Below, in pieces: positions 6,862-13,423 of a stretch of 13,962 nt of DNA. The stretch lies in NCBI GenBank assembly GCA_947456845.1, contig CANGUJ010000051.1, positions 1-13,962 on the forward strand. The letters run 5' to 3'. The number at the start of each line of letters is the position of its first letter. The stretch's first letter is position 1. Below the pieces are notes generated by a model. It was not told the origin of the DNA, did not search any database, and saw nothing but the letters and a program-made list of their open reading frames with translations. Origin of the DNA: Burkholderiales bacterium (lineage in GTDB: Bacteria > Pseudomonadota > Gammaproteobacteria > Burkholderiales > JAEUOS01). The position numbers and the translations under genes were made by a program.

Positions 6862-8022
6862 TCAGCGCGCCGTTGCCTGCTGCAAGGCGGTTCTTGCCGG
6901 GCGTTTTTCGAACACCTGCAGGTTGCTGGTGCCCGGGCGGTGTCTGTAGCCGATGCCCGCATCGAGCGGCTGCGCCTGGCGCGCGTAGGCGTCGCGGAGG
7001 GACTCCTGGCGGCGCGCCCTGAAAAGATTGATCGGCTGCGAATACGACCCGTACAGGCGCGCCATCCATTGCGAATCGGAATAGGCGGTGTACGGGACGC
7101 CGGAATCATCCTGCAGCACCAGGCTGGCGCGCTCGAGCACCAGGCTGCGCGCGCCGCTGAACTCGTCGCGATGCAGCAGGTAGGAGGCCGCCTTGAGCAG
7201 TACCGGGCCTGCCCCCATGGCGCGCACATGGCGCTCCACCTGCGGCGTGTTGGCCAGCGCGCGGTCGCTCAGGTCCGCCTGCAGGTAGACGAGCTCGCGC
7301 GGCGCCGACCTTCCCGCCTCCGCCAGTTGCAGGCGCACCCCGCCGATGCCGCCGCGCGGCGCCGCGCCCGCGCACAGGATGCCTTCATCGTTCAGGTGCA
7401 CCGCCTCTACCGCGCGCACTGCTAAGCCGCCGCGCGTCGCCATGGCCATCATGATCGGCGCCACCCCCGCCAGCTTGCCGCGGTTGAGGTCATCCTTCAT
7501 GCTGTTTGTCATGAAGAAACTCAGTCGCATGAGGCTCGCGGTCGAATGGCGCAGTTGCGCCAGGGCGGCAGCCGCCTGGGCCTCGTTCATTTGCGGCCAT
7601 GCCGGAGCATCCCCGGGAGCTTCGAGGCCGATCAGCAGGTAGCGCGGCGCGCGCGGAAACAGCGTATGCGCATACATGAAGTCGGGGCCGCTGAACGGGT
7701 AAAACAGGATACCGCGCGCCCCGTCGAGGCCATCGACCTCGCGTTCTGCGAATCGCCGCCACGCGGCCAGCGTCTGCGCGCGGGCTCTCGCCCACTCTGC
7801 GTCCATGGCCGCGGCATGCGCCTGCCAGAATCGTGTCGCGCTGATCTGGCTGCCGTGAATGCCGGCGGGGCGCATGCCCGCCAGCAGGCGGGCGCTGGCC
7901 TGCATGACCTCCGCCGCCTCCGCCGTGGGGCTCGACGGCGCGATACAGGTGGCGGTCGAGGCGCCCACGCCCGGTACACCGAGGGAAAGCGCGATGGCGA
8001 TCACGAACAGCGGAAAAGGCAT
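6862..8022 (-). CDS. Exported protein of unknown function
   Basis: I do not recognise this family by name. The product from the ATG at 8022 has 386 residues and begins with a signal peptide: MPFPLFVIAIALSLGVPGVGAS, with a likely cut after GVGA. The Cys soon after does not lie in a lipobox, so a periplasmic or secreted location is inferred. The mature part is soluble. Patterned stretches include GARGILFYPFSGPDFMYAHTLFP, then YLLIGLEAPGD (about 107-140), which look like a conserved core, plus a central LSFFMTNSMKDDLNRGKLAGVAPIMM and a C-terminal YSDSQWMARLYGSYSQPINLF. A TTG at 8037 would add five residues (MRSPF) and is the alternative start. Neither start has a clear Shine-Dalgarno. It lies 165 bp after the M81 gene on the same strand, so co-transcription is possible but unproven. 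Confidence 0.8.
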   Translation of the reverse strand: MPFPLFVIAIALSLGVPGVGASTATCIAPSSPTAEAAEVMQASARLLAGMRPAGIHGSQISATRFWQAHAAAMDAEWARARAQTLAAWRRFAEREVDGLDGARGILFYPFSGPDFMYAHTLFPRAPRYLLIGLEAPGDAPAWPQMNEAQAAAALAQLRHSTASLMRLSFFMTNSMKDDLNRGKLAGVAPIMMAMATRGGLAVRAVEAVHLNDEGILCAGAAPRGGIGGVRLQLAEAGRSAPRELVYLQADLSDRALANTPQVERHVRAMGAGPVLLKAASYLLHRDEFSGARSLVLERASLVLQDDSGVPYTAYSDSQWMARLYGSYSQPINLFRARRQESLRDAYARQAQPLDAGIGYRHRPGTSNLQVFEKRPARTALQQATAR

Positions 8023-8186
8023 GAACGGCGAGCGCAAGCGTCGGGCTCACAAGCTTGCCAGCCGCGCATGGCAGCCATGCCCCGAAAAGCGCGGCTAAAC
8101 CGGCCCTTGGCGAATCGGGCGTGGCCGCCGGGCAGGCGGGCCGATGACACCGGCCGGCTCGGCCACTGCGATGATCCGCGGGCGGA

Positions 8187-9719
8187 TCAGGCCGATGCGC
8201 CGGGCGTGCGCCGCGCTCGCGCATCGAGCGGGTAGATCGGACGCCGGACGTGCTCGAAACGGAAAATGCGGTTGTCCGAACTCGTCACCCCCGGCCCGGC
8301 GCACGGGATGACGGCAGCCGCCATCGGCTCGAACACCGGGCGAAAATACATGCGCGACTTGAGCAGCAGGAAACGCGCCGCCCGCACATCGATACCCACC
8401 GATTCGAAGCAGCCGATATCGAGCGGCTCCTGCGGCTGCGAGGTCACGACGACCTGCGCCCGACCGGTGTCGAGCACGGCGGTGCGGCCCATGAAGAGCC
8501 GGTCGCCGGTGAAGATCGGGCCTGTCACCACGTACTCGCCGTCGCCGATCACCCGCACCCGCCCGGTCAATTCGAGCGGCACCGGGTCGGGCACGCCGAT
8601 GCGCGGCATCGCGGTCTTGTTGCCAAGTTTCACCGTCACCTCGGCGCCGACGCCGGCAGCCGCCATCTGCGCGACCGCCTGCGGGTCGCAAGTCGGGCCG
8701 ACGACCACACCCTCGAAACCGGCATCGAGCGCGGCGCGCAGCACATCGATGGTGTCGCAGGTGCCGCCGGACATCACGTTGTCGCCGTGATCCATGAGGA
8801 TCACCGGCTTGCCGCCTGCCTTGTGCGCCGCCTTGCGCGCGCGCCCGATGGACTGCGCCAGCGGCTCCTGCCGGAACACGAATCCGGCACGGCGCGACCA
8901 GAGAAAGTCGGCCCCCCACTCGGCCGTGCGCCTGGCGAGCGTCGCCCCGCCGCGGCGTTTCGCGTCAGCCACCACCACCACGCTCATGCCGGCATCCGGC
9001 GTGTCGGCCTGCGGAAAGCCGCCGAATACGCTGCAGGCCAGGATACCCGGGTCGCGCTCGCGCCACTTGGCACCTTCCAGCGCCGCCTTCATCGCGCCCA
9101 GGTTGGTGTTCATGGCCAGCGTTTGTGCCAGCACGCGCGCATGCGCATAGCCGATCACCGGCTCGATCTTGCCATCGAGCATGTCGAACAGCAGGCGGCC
9201 CGCATGCGCACCGGTTTCGTACATGTCGATATGCGGGTAGGTCTTGTAGCCGACGATGATGTCGGCGTTGTCGACGATCTTGCGGCTGATGTTGCCGTGC
9301 AGGTCCAGCGCGACGGCGAGCGGTATGACGGGCGCGATGGCGCGGATGCGCTCGAGCAGGTCGCCCTCGCCGTCCGGACTGTTTTCGGCCACCATCGCGC
9401 CATGCAGGTCGAGCAGCACGGCGTCGCAGCCGCGCGCCACGGCGGCGCAGATCGTGTCGCACATGTGGGTGTAGGCGGAGGCCTCGACCGGCGCGCTGGG
9501 GTAAGCCATGCCGGCCAGCGGGGTGTCGATGTCGCAGCCGCGCGCCTCGGCCTGCGCGAGGAAGGCGCCCATGGCGACGCGCGCGCCGGTCATGGCGCGC
9601 CGCGCGTCGGCGCCGTAGTACGGCCCCTTGCCGTTGCCGGTGCCGAAAGCGGCAAGCGGGGTGGGCACCGGCGAGAAGGTGTTGGTTTCGTGCTGCATGC
9701 GGGCGATGACAACGCGCAT
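8187..9719 (-). CDS. M81-family metallopeptidase (MlrC-like)
   Basis: Zinc-dependent hydrolase of the microcystinase C family, 510 residues, the normal full length. The N-terminal MlrC domain spans about 1-290 and the MlrC C-terminal domain about 300-485. Recognisable motifs are MQHETNTFSP (8-17), LDLHGAMV (103-110), ALDLHGNIS (137-144), TYPHIDMYETG (160-170) and DHGDNVMSGGTCDT (310-323). The His/Asp/Glu residues in these motifs are the probable zinc site. MlrC itself opens linear microcystin products next to an unusual beta-amino acid, but most family members have unknown peptide or amide substrates. The start is firm: AGGAGA lies 7 bases before the ATG. It follows the EamA permease by 59 bp on the same strand, which suggests one transcript and possibly a shared substrate with the aminotransferase upstream. 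Confidence 0.93.
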   Translation of the reverse strand: MRVVIARMQHETNTFSPVPTPLAAFGTGNGKGPYYGADARRAMTGARVAMGAFLAQAEARGCDIDTPLAGMAYPSAPVEASAYTHMCDTICAAVARGCDAVLLDLHGAMVAENSPDGEGDLLERIRAIAPVIPLAVALDLHGNISRKIVDNADIIVGYKTYPHIDMYETGAHAGRLLFDMLDGKIEPVIGYAHARVLAQTLAMNTNLGAMKAALEGAKWRERDPGILACSVFGGFPQADTPDAGMSVVVVADAKRRGGATLARRTAEWGADFLWSRRAGFVFRQEPLAQSIGRARKAAHKAGGKPVILMDHGDNVMSGGTCDTIDVLRAALDAGFEGVVVGPTCDPQAVAQMAAAGVGAEVTVKLGNKTAMPRIGVPDPVPLELTGRVRVIGDGEYVVTGPIFTGDRLFMGRTAVLDTGRAQVVVTSQPQEPLDIGCFESVGIDVRAARFLLLKSRMYFRPVFEPMAAAVIPCAGPGVTSSDNRIFRFEHVRRPIYPLDARARRTPGASA

Positions 9720-9734
9720 CTGGAACTCTCCTGG
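9720..9734 (-). promoter_or_regulatory. Ribosome binding site of the M81 gene
   Basis: On the minus strand AGGAGA precedes the ATG at 9719 by about 7 bases. This is one of the stronger sites in the window and settles the start of the M81 gene. Confidence 0.75.
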
Positions 9735-9778
9735 TGTGTGGCGACGGATTATGTCAGCCGAGCCCGGCAGCGCGGGAC

Positions 9779-10684
9779 TCAGCGCTTGCGTCGGGCCGGG
9801 CGGGTCGCCAGGAAAATGCCCGGCAGGATCAGCGCCGCGCCTGCATAGTGGAACGGGCGTACCGCTTCACCGAGCACCGCCCAGGCCAGGCCCGCTGAAT
9901 ACAGCGGGCCGAGATACAGCACCACCCCGACCCGCGCCGCGCCGAGTTCGCGCTGCATGAACGAATAGGACAAGTAGGCGCCCACGCCGGGAAACACGGC
10001 AAGCGCGACCATGTAGCCCAGCGTCGTGAGGTTCACCGCCGTGGGCATGAAGGCGAGCGCCTCGACGATCGTGAACGGCATCAGGACCAGCACCCCCGCC
10101 CAGCAGGTCAGTGCGAGGCGCGCGATGTGGCCGAAAGCGGTGGGCCAGGCCTTCAGCAGAAGGGCGTAGATGGTCCAGGACAATGCCGCGGCCAGGATCC
10201 ACAGGTCGCCCGCCGTGAACTCCAGGCCGGCCAGCGTGCCCCACTGCCCCTTGAGCACCACATGCAGCACGCCGCCCAGTGCGAGCGCGACACCGGATAC
10301 CTGGGCCCAGCCCATGCGCTCCTTCAGGACGAAGGTGGACACCAGCGCGATCAGCACGGGCGAGATCGCATACAGAAGGCCGATGTTGGTGGCCGAGGTG
10401 GTGCGCGCGCCGATATAGACGAAGGCGCCGCAGATCCACATGCCCAGGAACCCGAAGACCAGCAACTGCCCGCTTTCGCTGCGGATGGCTGCGCGCTTTG
10501 CGGATATTTCGCTCCAGGCCATCGCGGTGAGGATCAGCGCGGCCAGGGTCCAGCGCCCGAGCGCCAGGGCATGCGGCGCCACCGTCGCCACGGCGGAGCG
10601 CGCGACCAGGTAGTTCACCCCCCATAGCGCCGGCGTGACGAGGATCAGGATGTAGGCTAAGCGCAGCTTTTGGGCGGGAGTCAA
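9779..10684 (-). CDS. EamA/DMT-family permease
   Basis: Inner-membrane transporter of the drug/metabolite superfamily, 301 residues with about ten hydrophobic helices arranged as two EamA repeats (about 11-145 and 160-295). TM1 carries ILVTPALWGVNYLVARSAV, and the second repeat ends with YLGPLYSAGLAWAVLGEAVRPFHYAGAALILPGIFLA, the usual EamA closing pattern, followed by a basic tail (RPARRKR). Such proteins commonly export amino acids or related metabolites. The TTG at 10684 is the first usable start, because an in-frame TGA lies at 10700-10702 and the next start codons would cut into TM1. No Shine-Dalgarno is evident. It sits between the aminotransferase and M81 genes on the same strand. The terminator in front of it means it probably has its own promoter or depends on read-through. 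Confidence 0.9.
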   Translation of the reverse strand: MTPAQKLRLAYILILVTPALWGVNYLVARSAVATVAPHALALGRWTLAALILTAMAWSEISAKRAAIRSESGQLLVFGFLGMWICGAFVYIGARTTSATNIGLLYAISPVLIALVSTFVLKERMGWAQVSGVALALGGVLHVVLKGQWGTLAGLEFTAGDLWILAAALSWTIYALLLKAWPTAFGHIARLALTCWAGVLVLMPFTIVEALAFMPTAVNLTTLGYMVALAVFPGVGAYLSYSFMQRELGAARVGVVLYLGPLYSAGLAWAVLGEAVRPFHYAGAALILPGIFLATRPARRKR

Positions 10685-10758
10685 GCGGGGGAGCCGATGT
10701 CAGGTTGCCGGACGCGGCTGGCAGCGGCGACCTCGCACGGGGATGCGGACAACTGAAA

Positions 10759-10801
10759 CACAAACACAACACAAACACAACACAAACACAACACAAACAA
10801 A
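10759..10801. repeat. 11-bp tandem repeat, about 3.9 copies
   Basis: The unit CACAAACACAA occurs three times exactly (10759, 10770, 10781) and a fourth time from 10792 with the last bases changed. On the minus strand it reads TTGTGTTTGTG. It is AT-rich inside GC-rich DNA and non-coding. Its right end directly provides the T-rich tail of the aminotransferase terminator. Such short arrays can change copy number by slippage. Confidence 0.9.
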
Positions 10802-10825
10802 ACGGGGCGCCTTGCGGGCGCCCCG
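10795..10825 (-). terminator. Intrinsic terminator of the aminotransferase gene
   Basis: CGGGGCGCC (10803-10811) and GGCGCCCCG (10817-10825) form a perfect 9-bp stem with a 5-base loop. On the minus strand TTTTGTTT follows (10802 down to 10795). It begins about 25 bases after the aminotransferase stop codon. Confidence 0.88.
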
Positions 10826-10849
10826 AGCCGGGCCACGCGGCAGCACGGA

Positions 10850-12178
10850 TCAGTCGATCGTCGCCAGCACTTCCGCGATGGTCGAAAAGATGCGGTCGAT
10901 CTGCGCCTTTTCCACCACCAGCGGCGGCGATACGGCAATGATGTCGCCGGTGGTTCGCACCAGCACGCCCCGGGCGAAGCACTTGGTGAGCGCCTCGTAG
11001 GCACGCTTGCCGGGGGCGCCGGGGCGCGGCTCCATCTCGACGCCGGCCACCAGGCCGTAGTTGCGGATGTCGATCACATGCCGCGTGCCCTTGAGCGCAT
11101 GCGCCGCCTGCTCGAAATACGGGGCGAGTTCGCCGGCGCGCTTGAACAGTTGCTCGCGTTCGTACAGGGCGAGCGTGGCATTGGCGGCCGCGCAGGCCAC
11201 CGGGTGCGCGGAGTAGGTATAGCCATGCATGAACTCCATGCCGCCTTCCGGCGTGGCTTCGATGATGGCGTCGTGCACTTCCTGCCTGATGGCCACCGCG
11301 CCCATCGGGATGGTGGCGTTGTTGATCGCCTTGGCCATGGTCATGATGTCGGGCTTGACGCCGAAGGCGTCGTAAGCGAACGCGCCACCGAGGCGGCCGA
11401 AGCCGGTGATGACCTCGTCGAATATGAGAAGGATGCCGTGCTTGTCGCAGATCGACCGCAGCCTTTCGAGGTAGCCCTTGGGTGGCAGCAGCACGCCGGT
11501 GGAACCGGCCATCGGCTCGATGATCACCGCGGCGATGTTGGACGCATCGTGCAGGGCGACGATGCGCTCGAGCTCGTCGGCGAACTCGGCGCCGAACAAC
11601 GGCTGGCCCTTCGAGAAGGCGTTGCGCTTGATGTCGTGGGTGGCCGGCAGGTGATCCACACCCGGCAGCATGCTGTTGCCGAACAGCTTGCGATTGCCCG
11701 GGATGCCGCCGACGCTCATGCCGCCGAAGTTGACACCATGGTAGGAACGCTCGCGCCCGATGAAGCGGGTACGGCCGCCGTCGCCGCGCGCGCGATGATA
11801 GGCCAGCGCGATCTTGAGCGCGGTGTCGGCCGACTCGGACCCGGAGTTGGTGAAGAAGATGCGGTTCAGGCCGGGCGGAGTGATCGCGGCGAGGCGGCTG
11901 GCGGTCTCGAACGCGAGCGGATGGCCCATCTGGAACGAGGGCGCGAAGTCCATGCGCGCCACCTGCTCCTGCACCGCGCGCACGATCTCGTCGCGGCAAT
12001 GGCCGGCGGCCACACACCACAGGCCGGCACAACCGTCGAGCACTTCGCGGCCATCGGGAGTCTTGTAGTACATGCCTTTGGCTTCGGACAACAGGCGCGG
12101 CGCCTGCTTGAACTGGCGGTTGGCGGTGAACGGCATCCAGAACGATGCGAGGTCCTGCTGCAGGTCTGTCATGTCCAT
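10850..12178 (-). CDS. Class III PLP aminotransferase, omega-amino acid:pyruvate type
   Basis: Cytoplasmic transaminase of 442 residues, full length for the family and close in pattern to beta-alanine:pyruvate aminotransferase. It begins with the characteristic FWMPFTANRQFK (13-24). The phosphate-binding SGSES is at 112-116, the cofactor-stacking SYHGVN at 145-150, EPMAGSTGVL at 221-230, and FDEVITGFGR at 253-262 with Asp254 for the pyridine nitrogen. The Schiff-base lysine is Lys283 in MAKAINNATIPMGAV, and HGYTYSAHPVACA (318-330) follows. The likely reaction moves the amino group of an omega-amino acid (beta-alanine, 4-aminobutyrate or similar) or an amine to pyruvate; the exact substrate is not readable. 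The start is supported by AAGGAG six bases before the ATG. The divergent Lrp/AsnC regulator next door probably controls it. Confidence 0.93.
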   Translation of the reverse strand: MDMTDLQQDLASFWMPFTANRQFKQAPRLLSEAKGMYYKTPDGREVLDGCAGLWCVAAGHCRDEIVRAVQEQVARMDFAPSFQMGHPLAFETASRLAAITPPGLNRIFFTNSGSESADTALKIALAYHRARGDGGRTRFIGRERSYHGVNFGGMSVGGIPGNRKLFGNSMLPGVDHLPATHDIKRNAFSKGQPLFGAEFADELERIVALHDASNIAAVIIEPMAGSTGVLLPPKGYLERLRSICDKHGILLIFDEVITGFGRLGGAFAYDAFGVKPDIMTMAKAINNATIPMGAVAIRQEVHDAIIEATPEGGMEFMHGYTYSAHPVACAAANATLALYEREQLFKRAGELAPYFEQAAHALKGTRHVIDIRNYGLVAGVEMEPRPGAPGKRAYEALTKCFARGVLVRTTGDIIAVSPPLVVEKAQIDRIFSTIAEVLATID

Positions 12179-12283
12179 GGCGAACTCCTTGAGGAAGGTG
12201 CTTCTATATTAGGCACGGCACATGCAAACGGGCGCCGATCTGCCGCATAATGACGCGGTAATACCGCATTTAAAGTATTTTTT
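12179..12283. promoter_or_regulatory. Divergent promoter region, aminotransferase and Lrp/AsnC regulator
   Basis: These 105 bp separate two divergent genes and must hold both promoters. The half near the regulator is strikingly AT-rich (12266-12287). On the minus strand TAATAT near 12206-12211 is a possible -10 for the aminotransferase, but no good -35 stands 17 bases before it. Lrp/AsnC proteins commonly bind such shared regions to control themselves and the neighbouring catabolic gene. Confidence 0.6.
12255..12267. promoter_or_regulatory. Perfect dyad GCGGTA-A-TACCGC, likely regulator operator
   Basis: Two 6-base arms pair perfectly around one central base, 17 bases before the regulator's ATG. 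Related half-sites surround it: CCGCAT occurs at 12243-12248 and again, overlapping the right arm, at 12264-12269. The position fits autorepression by the Lrp/AsnC protein and control of the divergent aminotransferase. Binding itself is inferred. Confidence 0.5.
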
Positions 12284-12760
12284 ATGAAAAAATCCCGCGC
12301 CAAAGCGCTCGATGACCTGGATCGCCGCCTGCTCGCGCTCCTGCAGCAGGATACCGCCGTCACCGCCGAGCATCTTGGATCACAGGTCGGCCTGTCGGCT
12401 TCTTCGGTGCAGCGACGCATCAAGCGCCTGCGCGCCAGCGGCGCCATCAGGCGCGAGGTGGCCATCGTCAATACCGACGCCATCGGCAAGCGCATGACCT
12501 TCATCGTCGGCGTGAAGGTGGACTTCGGCCAGAAGGCCGGCGTCGACGCCTTGCGGCGCAAGCTGCTGGCCGACCCGCGCACCCAGCAGGCCTACTACGT
12601 GACAGGCGAGGTCGACCTCATGCTGGTGGTGGTGGTGCAGGACATGCAGGACTACGACCACTGGTCCAAGACCCTGCTGCTTTCTTCCCCCGCGATGCTG
12701 CGCTTCCAGTCCAACGTGGTGATCGAGGGCTTGCGCGTCGGGCTGGCGGTGCCACTATGA
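12284..12760 (+). CDS. Lrp/AsnC-family transcriptional regulator
   Basis: DNA-binding regulator of 158 residues, standard for the family. The N-terminal winged helix-turn-helix covers about 10-60 (LDDLDRRLLALLQQDTAVTAEHLGSQVGLSASSVQRRIKRLRASGAI), with the recognition helix around SASSVQRRIKRL. The C-terminal RAM effector-binding domain covers about 70-155 and includes the YYVTGEVDLMLVVVVQD ligand-loop region (104-120). Members respond to amino acids and often govern a divergent catabolic or export gene, which here is the aminotransferase 105 bp away. The ATG lies in AT-rich sequence with no clear Shine-Dalgarno. It converges on the VOC gene with only 25 bp between the stop codons and no obvious terminator. 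Confidence 0.93.
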   Translation: MKKSRAKALDDLDRRLLALLQQDTAVTAEHLGSQVGLSASSVQRRIKRLRASGAIRREVAIVNTDAIGKRMTFIVGVKVDFGQKAGVDALRRKLLADPRTQQAYYVTGEVDLMLVVVVQDMQDYDHWSKTLLLSSPAMLRFQSNVVIEGLRVGLAVPL

Positions 12761-12785
12761 CGCAATGCACCGGCGGCACAAGCGC

Positions 12786-13391
12786 TCAGCCGGCCTGAGC
12801 GTAACGCTTCTTCGACTCCCTGATCATCTGCAGCAGCGCCTGGGCCGGATCGCGCCCCTCGGCCTTGGCGCGTTCCTTCGTCTCGACCCACAACTTGAGA
12901 TCAGCCTCGCCCTGTCTCGCGTGGCGGTTCCAGTCCGGGTCGATCGGCGTGGTCAGTTCCAGGCGGATGCCGTTGGGGTCGTGGAAGTAGATGCTCTCGA
13001 TCATGCCCTTGTGGTCGATCGGGCCGATCACCTCGACGTCGTTTTCCTTGAGCCAGGCCAGCCAGCGCCGCACTTCGGCCTGGTTTTCCACCCACAGCGC
13101 GCAATGATTGAAGGTGTCGTAGGCGGGATGGGTCGACTTGGCCGCCGGCGGCAGATCGGTGCATTCGAAGAAGGCGATGGTCGAGCCGTCGCCCATGCGG
13201 AAGAAGATGTGGAAATAGGGGAAGTTCTCGCCGGTGGAAGGCACATGATCGTCGAAGATCGTGCTGGCCAGTTCCATGCCGAGAACGCGGGTGTAGAAGT
13301 CCGCGGTGGCCGCCACGTCGTGGGTCACATAGGCCAGATGGTTGAGCATTTTCGGCACCAGGCCGGCGGGGCGGTTCGTGGGGCGGTTCAT
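12786..13391 (-). CDS. VOC-superfamily metalloprotein (glyoxalase/dioxygenase-like)
   Basis: Soluble protein of 201 residues with one vicinal-oxygen-chelate module of two beta-alpha-beta-beta-beta units (about 15-145). Likely metal ligands are His18 in LNHLAYVTHDV, His in FNHCALWV (about 95) and Glu in GIRLELTTP (about 142). The first half contains DFYTRVLGMELA and the second SIYFHDPNGIRLEL, both standard for extradiol-dioxygenase-like VOC proteins. A charged C-terminal tail of about 50 residues (DPDWNRHARQGEADLKLWVETKERAK...) follows the domain and is less usual. The ATG at 13391 is chosen because GGAGA lies 9 bases upstream and the fold begins soon after; the open frame runs further upstream but without similarity. 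It follows the LLM oxidoreductase by 32 bp on the same strand, so the two probably act on one substrate pathway, perhaps ring or aliphatic degradation. Confidence 0.88.
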   Translation of the reverse strand: MNRPTNRPAGLVPKMLNHLAYVTHDVAATADFYTRVLGMELASTIFDDHVPSTGENFPYFHIFFRMGDGSTIAFFECTDLPPAAKSTHPAYDTFNHCALWVENQAEVRRWLAWLKENDVEVIGPIDHKGMIESIYFHDPNGIRLELTTPIDPDWNRHARQGEADLKLWVETKERAKAEGRDPAQALLQMIRESKKRYAQAG

Positions 13392-13423
13392 CGCAGGGGT
13401 CTCCAGTAAAGTGGGGCGCGCGC

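Larger units (their letters stand above)
10685..10849. other. Intergenic stretch with tandem repeat and terminator
   Basis: This gap separates the aminotransferase from the permease on the minus strand. It holds the terminator at 10795-10825 and the AC-rich tandem repeat at 10759-10801, listed separately. The remaining bases nearest the permease carry no clear promoter. Confidence 0.6.

Noticed and set aside
5829..7229. 466-codon minus-strand open frame opposite the RIO kinase
   Set aside because: It covers the kinase in antisense and the exported-protein gene in another frame, with no protein-like pattern.
8250..9848. 532-codon open frame on the plus strand
   Set aside because: It lies opposite the M81 gene, whose motifs are intact. 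The translation is His/Arg-rich and meaningless.
10759..10801. CRISPR array
   Set aside because: The repeat units are 11 bp and directly adjacent without spacers, so this is a simple tandem repeat.
9867..12032. 721-codon open frame on the minus strand spanning permease, repeat and aminotransferase
   Set aside because: It is a shifted frame through two well-supported genes and a terminator. Its length comes from high GC, not selection.
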